NCBI RefSeq assembly: GCF_021602155.1
Contig: NZ_BQHY01000003.1
Location: 310,001-374,000 of the forward strand
Source of the DNA: Pseudomonas parakoreensis
Lineage (GTDB): Bacteria; Pseudomonadota; Gammaproteobacteria; Pseudomonadales; Pseudomonadaceae
DNA length: 64,000 bases
Direction of reading: 5' to 3'
In this document: positions 44,685-52,499 of the stretch, piece by piece
Position numbering within the stretch: the stretch's first letter is position 1
Layout of the letters: the number at the start of each line of letters is the position of its first letter
Program-made: the position numbers and the translations under genes
Notes under the pieces: model-generated
Databases searched by the model: none
What the model was told of the DNA's origin: nothing
Seen by the model: the letters and a program-made list of their open reading frames with translations, nothing else

Positions 44685-46135
44685 CACCTCCGGAACTGCC
44701 ACTGAAATGCGATGAATGCCAATGCATCGCATCGAAGATTCACCGGATCCACAAGGGACGGCGATTCTGCAACACGTGCTATGCCCGACTGTTCAAGCGC
44801 CGATTGTGTTCCGGCTGTGACAATTTCGCCCGGCTCCCCGTATTTGAAAAAGACGCCAAATGCATCCGCTGCGAGTCGAGAGCGCCTTGTGTACGGTGCA
44901 AGAAGACCGGGAAGCCGGTCGGATTGATGACGGTCTATGGCCCAGCATGTGCCAGCTGTGCACATCACTTTTCCGAACCTGAGCCTTGCCACCGATGCGG
45001 CAAGCTATCAACAAAACTAACCCGAGTCCTAGCAATCGATCCCGATGTTCGCTGCTGCGCTCAATGCGCACGGGCAGGCGCGGCAACGTGCCCGGATTGC
45101 CGTCATCACCGTTTCTTGGTCCAGTGCAACGATGGTCTGATGCGGTGTAAATTGTGCGCTGAAAAAGGCAAAGTTCAGTGTGCCAGCTGCACCCGGTTGA
45201 TGCCGGCGGGACGCAAAAACGAATGCGAGACCTGCGCCTGGGAAAAGAGCCTTGATCGTCGCGCGCATATTCATGTCGAACTGTTCGCCCATGCCAGCAC
45301 GCGTCAACGCTTCAATGAGTTCTGCCTGTGGCTCAAAAGTCAGATGGGGGCGCAGAAGGCAGCGCTGAAACTCAAACACTACGTGCCCTTTTTCAGCTTC
45401 CTGGATGCGCATTCCGTAGGTTTACCCTCGTACGTTTTCCTGCTCGAACATTTCAGTGCAGAGGGGCTTCGTAGGATGCAGACCCCAATGCTATGGCTCA
45501 GTGAGCGGTACGGTGTCGCGGCCGATGAGCAACTGCGCAACCAACACTCCGAAAAACGCCGAATTCAAGAGTTGATCGAATCGACGCCCGCCGGCGTTGG
45601 CTTGGAAGCACTGCTGGGTTACCGAGAGTATCTTCGGACCAAACAAGGCGACGGATCTACGTCGATCAGTTCTGTTCGGCTTTCCTTGCGTGCCGCGAAA
45701 AACGTATTGGCTTCAGCGTCACAGCAGTTCGATACGTTGCCCACGCAGAAGACGGTAACGGCATATCTCACTCAGTCGCCGGGACAGCGTGCGACCGCGC
45801 AGGGCTTCATCAGTTATCTGAACCGAACCCATGGACTCAGCCTTACAACAGAACTCAGCGAGCGTGCGGTAGCAAGGGCGAAAAATCGTAAGCTTGAGGC
45901 CACGCTATACAACTTGTACTCCACCGGTGGCGAAGGTGAAGACTACGAGCGTGCATGGATCAAGGCCGCACTGATGCTGTTGCATGGATTGAGGAGCGTG
46001 AATAAGAAGAGGTTCTCGTATAGCGCTCTCGTGGTGAAGGGAGTAGCTGGTTTTAATGTGGTGATCAACGTTCAAACGTATTGGGTACCTAGCTTTACCT
46101 CCGGTACTTCCTTGTTAAGTGATCCTATGATCTGA
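44681..46135 (+). CDS. tniE: TniE-like protein: zinc ribbons plus truncated tyrosine-recombinase-like fold
   Basis: ATG 44681 overlaps the tniQ stop (ATGA); the frame opens 30 nt earlier. The 484-aa product starts with at least five CxxC pairs (CDECQC..., CNTCYA, CSGCDNF, CIRCESR, CVRCKK, CASCAH, CHRCGK, residues about 10-190). It continues as helices resembling the core-binding domain of tyrosine recombinases, and ends in a partial catalytic domain: LMLLHGLRSVNKKRFSYSAL matches the G.R..E motif, but the later H..R and Tyr blocks are missing. This is the position of tniE in AbaR/Tn6022 elements, where the role is unknown. The truncated recombinase reading is mine. A palindrome lies 200 bp downstream. 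Confidence 0.7.
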   Translation: MTPPELPLKCDECQCIASKIHRIHKGRRFCNTCYARLFKRRLCSGCDNFARLPVFEKDAKCIRCESRAPCVRCKKTGKPVGLMTVYGPACASCAHHFSEPEPCHRCGKLSTKLTRVLAIDPDVRCCAQCARAGAATCPDCRHHRFLVQCNDGLMRCKLCAEKGKVQCASCTRLMPAGRKNECETCAWEKSLDRRAHIHVELFAHASTRQRFNEFCLWLKSQMGAQKAALKLKHYVPFFSFLDAHSVGLPSYVFLLEHFSAEGLRRMQTPMLWLSERYGVAADEQLRNQHSEKRRIQELIESTPAGVGLEALLGYREYLRTKQGDGSTSISSVRLSLRAAKNVLASASQQFDTLPTQKTVTAYLTQSPGQRATAQGFISYLNRTHGLSLTTELSERAVARAKNRKLEATLYNLYSTGGEGEDYERAWIKAALMLLHGLRSVNKKRFSYSALVVKGVAGFNVVINVQTYWVPSFTSGTSLLSDPMI

Positions 46136-46330
46136 GGCAGATTGATATCAGATCGATCGAGATGAGACACAAATCGAGGGCTACATGCCCAATGCACTGA
46201 AGCATCCACTTTCATTTTTTGCCGATGGAGCTTTGGATAACCCTATCCAAACGGATGGAGCAGTCGTTGTGAGTTTGCGATGAGTGTTTTTGCGACGCTC
46301 GATGTCGCTCGAATCCGAGGTGTATCAAAG

Positions 46331-46365
46331 TTATGGAGTTTATGTTCGGAGCATAAACTCCATAA
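46331..46365. repeat. Palindrome with 14-bp arms between convergent genes
   Basis: TTATGGAGTTTATG and CATAAACTCCATAA are perfect inverted arms around TTCGGAG (7 nt). AT-rich arms and no T-run argue against a normal terminator. The arrangement resembles a recombinase core site. In 46138-46330, apart from this, a short frame (QIDRDETQIEGYMPNALKHP, 46155-46214) looks like a decayed piece of coding sequence. Confidence 0.7.
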
Positions 46366-46389
46366 TTTCAGTACAAATCCCGTCACTGC

Positions 46390-48159
46390 TCAGATGAGGG
46401 TGACGCCCAAGCGGTAGAAGGCGTAGAAGATCGTTGTGCCGATGTCAGAGTGATGCCGAAATATGTTGTGCGGATGTCTCAACGGCGTTTTCAGGTTACG
46501 GAAGTTACCGTTGGCAAACCGGATCTCAGCGCAAATTCTGGAGATCTCGACCAGCGCTTCGGCCTCGTTGTTGATTTCCACTAGAAGCCCTGAAATTTTC
46601 TCTTCACTGTACACGGTGTCTTTTCGAATTTTCTTGCGCTGTAGTTCAAACAGGTAGAAAGAGCGGCCCCTAATCTTGATGCGCGCAACCAAGATACCTC
46701 GACGGTGGTTAGCATTTTCTTTGTAAGAAAGCCATGTTCTATTCTTATCTTTGGGCGCTTCGGATGGGGTAAACGCCGCCAGTGTTAGTAATCTGAAGTC
46801 TTCGCTTTGCACGAAACCCTGACGCTCTGACTGCCACGCCAAGCTAGAGAAGCGGTTTTTGCCCAGGTGGTGTCGAAGCTTATCCCAAACAGTTTGAAGT
46901 GCGCCTCCATCACCCAAGACTCGCTTTGCGACAGCAGTGAATTTGCCGACGCCTTTGTTGTAGCCCTGCGGGTCTCCAGTGGAGAGCACCTTGGTCGTGC
47001 CCGGCGGGACCAGAATGGCCTTTTTCTTTGAAAGCGATCGCTCGTCAAATGAAACGGTATGGGGGCATTCCGGCCCGAGGATTTCAAACCCAGGATCGGG
47101 CTTTGACCATCGAGCAGATCCTTGATCGGGTTCCTGACGGTCGGTGATCAGAAACGGGTCCTGTGGCTTTTCCGTTTCAATCTTGACCCTCATCGTGTCG
47201 AGAAGGGTTGGATCTTGTTCAGAATCATCCTTGGAATATTTGACCCGGTTTATCTCGTAGGGATGATCCTGTGGCTGACTCATACCTGTGACTTCGTAGC
47301 ACAGAAATGTGGTGCGATTGTTGATCCAGCGGCCACGAACCTTGACCTTTGCAGGGCCCTGGAACCACGGCTTAACCCGCAAACTCATTTCCTTCATGCG
47401 CTTGCCGTATGCATTGTCCAGTTCGGCGTAGAGCAGCTTGGCGGCCTCTTCGGTGTAATTGTTGTATAGGGCGTATGCGAGAAACAGCCCATCGTCGTCA
47501 GGAACATTGGGATGTGGTTTTACAAGCCAGCTGTTGGGGTCTTTCTGGGTATCGGCATAGAGAAGCTCCCGCACCTTGGGCCATGGGTAGGTCGTCAGTA
47601 TCCGCGCCATGTCCGACGTGCTGCCATAACACCGGTACAGAAATTCAATACAGGGGATCAGGAGGTTTTTGCCTTTCGGTAGGGGAAAGCTGAGAAACTC
47701 GGTCAGTGCCTTATCTGTTGGCTGGCTTCTAAGCGGATAATCGATCTTGAAATAGGGAACGGGTTGGTGATTGCCTTTGATACTGACGTAGGACCAGACA
47801 CCTTCAGTGAAATCCACAGAAAACTCTTGGTCTTTACCCAGGTCCGTTTCGGCAATGCATTTTCCCCCTTGCCAAATGGTCCCCAGACGAAAGCTTCCCA
47901 GCCGGCTTACGCCGATCAACGCAGGCGTCACGCCGGCAGGCTCATCGTTGCGGTCTAAAAACCGAAAGATGACCTCCACAAAGGGAATGCTTTCAGCTTC
48001 GAAATTTTTTCTAATGCGCTCGTAAGACCAGACCACCACTGTTCCATTGCGGATGTGCTTGATGGCATCGCCATCTTCGGTAGTACAAAGGTTGTCGCGG
48101 GGAGGAACTCGCTTGATTCGATGAAACAATTCGCAACTCCGAATATGCAGGAGCATCAC
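46390..48159 (-). CDS. tnsE: TnsE-like protein of Tn7-like element
   Basis: 589 aa; the start is uncertain and recognisable sequence begins about residue 30 (KHIRNGTVVVWSYERI). The N-terminal half has the TnsE pattern of a small beta-rich domain followed by LLIPCIEFLYRCYGSTSDMA. The C-terminal domain reads VARIKIRGRSFYLFELQRKK, then SGLLVEINNEAEALVEISRI and NFRNLKTPLRHPHNIFRHHS, which aligns by eye with the end of Tn7 TnsE (V..V.RNG.EFVLLEV ... S.L.WPNSLF). TnsE directs Tn7 to replicating DNA and plasmids, as an alternative to the TniQ/TnsD route. Transcribed convergent to tniE. Identity judged from pattern; remote. Confidence 0.6.
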   Translation of the reverse strand: MMLLHIRSCELFHRIKRVPPRDNLCTTEDGDAIKHIRNGTVVVWSYERIRKNFEAESIPFVEVIFRFLDRNDEPAGVTPALIGVSRLGSFRLGTIWQGGKCIAETDLGKDQEFSVDFTEGVWSYVSIKGNHQPVPYFKIDYPLRSQPTDKALTEFLSFPLPKGKNLLIPCIEFLYRCYGSTSDMARILTTYPWPKVRELLYADTQKDPNSWLVKPHPNVPDDDGLFLAYALYNNYTEEAAKLLYAELDNAYGKRMKEMSLRVKPWFQGPAKVKVRGRWINNRTTFLCYEVTGMSQPQDHPYEINRVKYSKDDSEQDPTLLDTMRVKIETEKPQDPFLITDRQEPDQGSARWSKPDPGFEILGPECPHTVSFDERSLSKKKAILVPPGTTKVLSTGDPQGYNKGVGKFTAVAKRVLGDGGALQTVWDKLRHHLGKNRFSSLAWQSERQGFVQSEDFRLLTLAAFTPSEAPKDKNRTWLSYKENANHRRGILVARIKIRGRSFYLFELQRKKIRKDTVYSEEKISGLLVEINNEAEALVEISRICAEIRFANGNFRNLKTPLRHPHNIFRHHSDIGTTIFYAFYRLGVTLI

Positions 48160-48321
48160 GCTCGTCGCTGATTAGTGGCTGACTAAGCGTGGACTCATGC
48201 ATATCGTCCTGATCATTTGAAGCTCCGTCAGAGGGGCTGTACGTTACCTGCAAAAAAGGATCAGCACCAAGTCGGCACCTCATGCATGCCGATCATTTTC
48301 TTTAGCATCTGTGAAACAGAG

Positions 48322-48960
48322 TCAGAACGACATCCCTTCCGATGCTTGAGCAAGAAGCTGCTCCACCTGACGGAATCCAACGGTTGTGGAGAGCATCTCA
48401 ATCGAGCTTTTACCCGAGAAATGGGACTTCGGTTTTGACAGCCAGCGCATAGCCTTGTCAGTGTCGCCAAAAAAGGACTCGGCTAAGGCAATGGTATGTG
48501 CCAGGCGAAACAGGTGGTCACTTTGACTCGCGGTTAATCGCTCACCTGTGGCCAGCTTTGTCGTAATAGTTGGGGTGGGAAGGATTGCGTCCAGAGTACC
48601 GGAGCTGATGAGCCCTAAGTCGCTCATTGCCGTAAGGGCGGTCGCCTCAAAGCCAGCGTCGATCATCTCGTGAATTTGCTGTGCAGTCGCGTCGACCGGG
48701 ATATTGAGAAGAACCTTCATACGGTTTCGGTAACTGTCATCAGCTTGAGCGCGTAAGACGTCGGTGCCCCTTGCAGACTCACGCTTCATGGCGCGTACGG
48801 GTGTCAGGATTATCGTGTCGCCGGCGACGGTGATAGCCAGCTCATCCCCGATGCCCAGACCCATTTCCTGCAACAGGGCGGGAGGTAAATCGACGATGAC
48901 ATCGTCACTGCCGTCTTGGGTGGCCTGGGTTTGAACGTACCAGTGTCTGTCTTTCTTCAT
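48322..48960 (-). CDS. AbrB-DUF2384 fused antitoxin, no RES toxin beside it
   Basis: ATG 48960 follows AGGTGGA. 212 aa with an AbrB/MazE-type swapped-hairpin domain (DDVIVDLPPALLQEMGLGIG, about residues 17-60), a helical middle, and a C-terminal MbcA/ParS/Xre toxin-binding domain (HTIALAESFFGDTDKAMRWL, ending FRQVEQLLAQASEG). In normal pairs a RES-domain NAD+-degrading toxin follows on the same strand within a few bases. Here the 160 bp downstream has no RES gene before the TnsE-like gene, so it is an orphan antitoxin. Confidence 0.75.
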   Translation of the reverse strand: MKKDRHWYVQTQATQDGSDDVIVDLPPALLQEMGLGIGDELAITVAGDTIILTPVRAMKRESARGTDVLRAQADDSYRNRMKVLLNIPVDATAQQIHEMIDAGFEATALTAMSDLGLISSGTLDAILPTPTITTKLATGERLTASQSDHLFRLAHTIALAESFFGDTDKAMRWLSKPKSHFSGKSSIEMLSTTVGFRQVEQLLAQASEGMSF

Positions 48961-49119
48961 ATCATCCACCTGACGTGCAGTCTGCGATAAAGGATGCCCT
49001 ATGCTCGCGCGTGCAACGGCATCTGTCATGGATAAAAAGAGCCTTCGCAGGATGCCGGGGCTTGAATGCGATCAGTGGTCCACTCGGTTTTGAGCCCGAA
49101 GGCGCTGGCTGTGGCTCGC

Positions 49120-49515
49120 TCAACTCAAACTCAGTAAATCACTCAGCGTAATTCTCTGGCGCGTGCCCGTACCCAGCAGCACGTACAAAGTATTTCTGGT
49201 AAAAAAGAGCCCTTCGTCCTCGTATCTCAGTTGAAACGTGCTGCGAACCCAGTCACCTCGGTTAAAGCGCTCGCGACTGTCGAGCACAACGTTGCGCGCA
49301 TAGATCAGCACTGGTTCGAGGCCACGGGAGCGTAAGGCGTCGTAATCCTCGCCGCAGGATTCCAGCTCCAGCAAGGTCCAGTCCCGAACCAGGCAGTACG
49401 AATACTCGCCAAAATTGCTTTGTATAAAGTCGATTGCATCATCAACTGACAAGTCGCATCCGTTGATGCTCTCTCCTTGCCCACTCAACAGTTGCTGTAG
49501 CCGTAAGAGATCCAT
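49120..49515 (-). CDS. DUF6957-family protein, copy 2
   Basis: 131 aa, paralogous to the 36434-36838 gene (shared core listed there), about 35% identical by eye in the last 80 residues. MDLLRLQQLLSGQGESINGC start; FGEYSYCLVRDWTLLELE is the core. Function unknown. It stands within the cargo of the Tn7-like element, the other copy outside it. Confidence 0.75.
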   Translation of the reverse strand: MDLLRLQQLLSGQGESINGCDLSVDDAIDFIQSNFGEYSYCLVRDWTLLELESCGEDYDALRSRGLEPVLIYARNVVLDSRERFNRGDWVRSTFQLRYEDEGLFFTRNTLYVLLGTGTRQRITLSDLLSLS

Positions 49516-49780
49516 TCGCGCACGCCCCCCTTAGAGAATACTCGTTCGACTGAGCGCCGGCGGTTGTTCAGTGAGACCGCCGGAGTTACGTAGAGATGGT
49601 GATAGCGGGTATCGCCGATTGGCAAGCAGGCCTGTTGGGTGCCTCGTGATGCAGCGATGGCGTAGAGGATTGGGCGTCCTTTCCAATGCCGTCTCGGCAT
49701 TTTTCAGTGTGCGTCCCCAGACCTGCCTGCGCGAGCCGTCCAGATGGTCTCCGAACGGCCGGTACGCTACGCCCTAAACG

Positions 49781-50761
49781 CTACGCGCGATCACCACCTT
49801 CATCTGCGGCGTCCAGTAATTTCTCCAGTGCTTCATAGCCTTCGTCTCGGCGCATGAGAAAGCCGATGACATCGTCGGCATCGAATCTGAATGGCTCAGA
49901 ATCCAGGACTGTCCTGAAAAACGTGTTTGCTAGAACGATACCGCCCTGATTCAGCCAAAGCTCTGCTTTTCTACCATCGAGTTGATCAAAAAATACCGAT
50001 AAAACCGCAGTCGCCAATGGGCGCATTTCGCTGGACGATGAGGAAAGCTCCCAATGCCAGCGTCCCTTGGTAGGGCAAAACGTTGGGCTATCATCGCTCA
50101 GCATGTAGTTCCAATTGTTGCTTTCCCACATCCAAGGCGCGGGCTGAAGCAGAGTTGGAGGAGTGCCTTCTCTATAGACGGTCACTTCATGGTTTCGACC
50201 ATTACCCCAAACTTCAACTGGTCGGGTCTGGAAATATTTTAGGGCGCGCTCGCGAAGTTTGAAGGCTGCCAGTCGAGCGTTGACGCCACTTTGCACCTGC
50301 GCAGGTGTCCTGCCCTCGGCCACTTCCATCACTGCCGTTCCGAGATCAATGTTCAATTGATGCAGAGGTTGCAGATCTAGGTAGAGGCGTCCGATCAAAG
50401 GCTCAGGCAACTGGTCAGCACACCCCGCTTCCAGGATGACTGGCACAATCCGCACGCCCGGTTCATAAGCGATCTCGGCAAGCATTTTCAGCTCACGGTG
50501 CAACCCCGAACCTTTCTGTTGGGCGGCTCTGATGTAGTCCTGGTCACACAGGCATAAGACCTGGACTGGGCGCTTGGACAAGGCTTTAGCGATAACGCCA
50601 TCGATTGAATCTCCGTAGGCGATGCTATCCCTATCCCAAAATACGTCATGGTTCCAACTGATTTGGGTGAGGACGCGCTGGCGTACCCACTCTTTGTTCT
50701 CAAACCCGTTGCCCCAGGCGTAGGAAATGAAGATGTGGCCACGGTTTTCTACTTCAGTCAT
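49781..50761 (-). CDS. TIR-domain protein with unassigned C-terminal region
   Basis: ATG 50761 (MTEVENRGHIFISYAWGNGF, 326 aa); 26 codons upstream are excluded. Residues about 7-135 form a TIR/SEFIR-type alpha-beta domain: HIFISYAWG, WDRDSIAYGDSI with the acidic DR-type segment, AKALSKRPVQVLCLCDQDYI and VRIVPVILEAG. TIR domains in bacteria act in anti-phage defence, many as NAD+ cleaving enzymes; the conserved catalytic Glu would be in SGLHRELKMLAEI. The C-terminal 190 residues are unassigned, with a Trp-rich stretch (WMWESNNWNYML) and a helical end. No neighbour on the same strand within the operon. Confidence 0.75.
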   Translation of the reverse strand: MTEVENRGHIFISYAWGNGFENKEWVRQRVLTQISWNHDVFWDRDSIAYGDSIDGVIAKALSKRPVQVLCLCDQDYIRAAQQKGSGLHRELKMLAEIAYEPGVRIVPVILEAGCADQLPEPLIGRLYLDLQPLHQLNIDLGTAVMEVAEGRTPAQVQSGVNARLAAFKLRERALKYFQTRPVEVWGNGRNHEVTVYREGTPPTLLQPAPWMWESNNWNYMLSDDSPTFCPTKGRWHWELSSSSSEMRPLATAVLSVFFDQLDGRKAELWLNQGGIVLANTFFRTVLDSEPFRFDADDVIGFLMRRDEGYEALEKLLDAADEGGDRA

Positions 50762-51494
50762 TTTTCCAGTCTTCTGTAACGAGGGAGCGACATCACCAGG
50801 TCGCCGGTCTGGGGTGACGAATTGCGACGCACACGTCAACAGAAAGACCTTACCGAGGAATGATGAAGGCTAAAAGCCATCATATTGGAAATTATTGAGC
50901 TTTATGGGGTGGTTGTTCGGGTCGCGCCTGATGGGTAGCGGATGAGGCGGCCAGCAAACAGCGTCAGTTGTGCACTGAGTCACTGTTGGCGTTGCCAGTT
51001 ACTTTGCTAATTTCTGAATAGATCTCTACATATTTATTAATGGGCGAAAACAAGCTCACGTTGACGTGTCGGAAATTTCCGCCACTCCCGTCAGTGTTTA
51101 TTGCCACGCCTAAAGTTAGTTTAAGGTCGAGTTCTCTATCGCGACGATCAATATTGTTTGTTTGCGTTATTAATAATGTTGATGTTTGAACGGTCTTTCT
51201 GCCCTATCGTTTCGGGTGCTTGGTTCGCAGTTTCTACAGCTGCTGCCGCTCGTCGATTGGTTCAATAAAATCAAGGAAATTCGAGAGAAATACTGGACAA
51301 AAACCCACCATGGGCGATACTCTTACGTATAACTTAACGTAAGGAGTTTGAAATACTCTTTACGCTTCAAAATGGAATGGAGTCCTCATATGTTAGCTCG
51401 CAATGATTCAGCCTTTTAGTTGCACTGCTTAGGGCAGGAATTGGTTTCATGAGTTGACGACTCTGAGAAACAACCTTATGGCAGGATATATAAA
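50762..51494. other. Intergenic region upstream of the AAA/S8 protease pair
   Basis: 733 bp without a supported ORF. AT-rich from 51000 on. An inverted repeat CTTACGT-ATAACTTA-ACGTAAG (51323-51342) precedes the pair by 150 bp and may be an operator or promoter element. Confidence 0.45.
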
Positions 51495-52478
51495 ATGGCG
51501 AATGGAAAAGTACTCAGGCAACTTGTAAAAGCGGGTGCTGTCGGAGATATGGCGGCGTTTCGTCGTGCATCTGAAGCTATCATCGAAGAAGAGCGCCAAA
51601 AGCAACATCACTTATTGGCAAATGATTTAGAGCAGATCCTTTATGGTGGGGATATGCATGTCCAGTCTGCACGTAAACCGCAGTTTACTGCGGACATTCC
51701 TGTGGACAAGGAGCGTGGACTTCCTTTGCTTGATATCAGGCCACCCAAGCGCTCGTTGGAGGAGATCATCCTTCCCGAAAGCAGTGCCTCTATGATCGAC
51801 GAGATGCTGGAAGAGCATCGACGCGCAGAGGTGCTTCGTAGCTATGGCATGAAGCCATCCGGCAAAGTGATTTTCTTTGGCCCGCCTGGATGCGGTAAGA
51901 CCTTGGCTGCTGAAGTCATCGCTTTCGAACTGGATCGCCCGCTGGCAATTGTTCGTCTCGATGCATTGGTCTCCTCGTTTCTGGGTGAAACAGCCGCGAA
52001 TTTACGCAAGGTCTTTGATTTCATTGCGAAACATCAGTTAATCGTTCTTTTCGACGAGTTTGATGCCATTGGTAAAGAGCGTGGTGATAGCGGTGAGCAC
52101 GGCGAGCTACGCCGCGTAGTTAATGCGGTGTTGCAGATGATGGACGCCTACGACGGGCAAAGCCTTATTCTGGCAGCAACTAACCACGAAAATATTTTGG
52201 ATTCGGCAATTTGGCGCCGGTTTGATGACGCCATTGAGTTTCCGCTGCCTGATCACAAGCAGCTGATGGCATTGTTACAGCTGAAGTTGCGTGGGACCCG
52301 TCGTCAGTTCGAACTGGATGATCCCGAGTTACTAAAAGAATTCGATGGAAAAAGCGGTGCGGATGTGGAACGTGTTGTCCGGCGCGCTGTGAAGCGTATG
52401 ATATTGCGTAATCAGGAGTTCCTCACGATCAAAGAACTACGCAACGCACTGGTGCGGGAGGGACTCCGCAAGCACTAA
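51495..52478 (+). CDS. ietA: AAA+ ATPase of ietAS-type defence pair
   Basis: 327 aa. A helical N-terminal region (1-105) precedes a classic AAA+ module: Walker A GPPGCGKT (about residues 130-137), Walker B LIVLFDEFDAIGKE (about 178-191), Arg-finger region IWRRFDDAIEFPLP and a C-terminal helical lid. It resembles FtsH/proteasome-type AAA domains but has no protease domain itself. The next gene encodes an S8 protease, 21 nt downstream, as in the ietAS abortive-infection pair. The ATPase probably senses or unfolds a target for the protease. Pair context makes the assignment likely. Confidence 0.85.
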   Translation: MANGKVLRQLVKAGAVGDMAAFRRASEAIIEEERQKQHHLLANDLEQILYGGDMHVQSARKPQFTADIPVDKERGLPLLDIRPPKRSLEEIILPESSASMIDEMLEEHRRAEVLRSYGMKPSGKVIFFGPPGCGKTLAAEVIAFELDRPLAIVRLDALVSSFLGETAANLRKVFDFIAKHQLIVLFDEFDAIGKERGDSGEHGELRRVVNAVLQMMDAYDGQSLILAATNHENILDSAIWRRFDDAIEFPLPDHKQLMALLQLKLRGTRRQFELDDPELLKEFDGKSGADVERVVRRAVKRMILRNQEFLTIKELRNALVREGLRKH

Positions 52479-52499
52479 CCTGCTATCAAGGACGATGAA

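Noticed and set aside
48011-48283. Possible RES-toxin for the AbrB-DUF2384 antitoxin
   Set aside because: Frame has no RES-type residues and overlaps the TnsE-like start.
50762-51494. tRNA or att site upstream of ietAS
   Set aside because: No cloverleaf or CCA-type end; only an inverted repeat seen.
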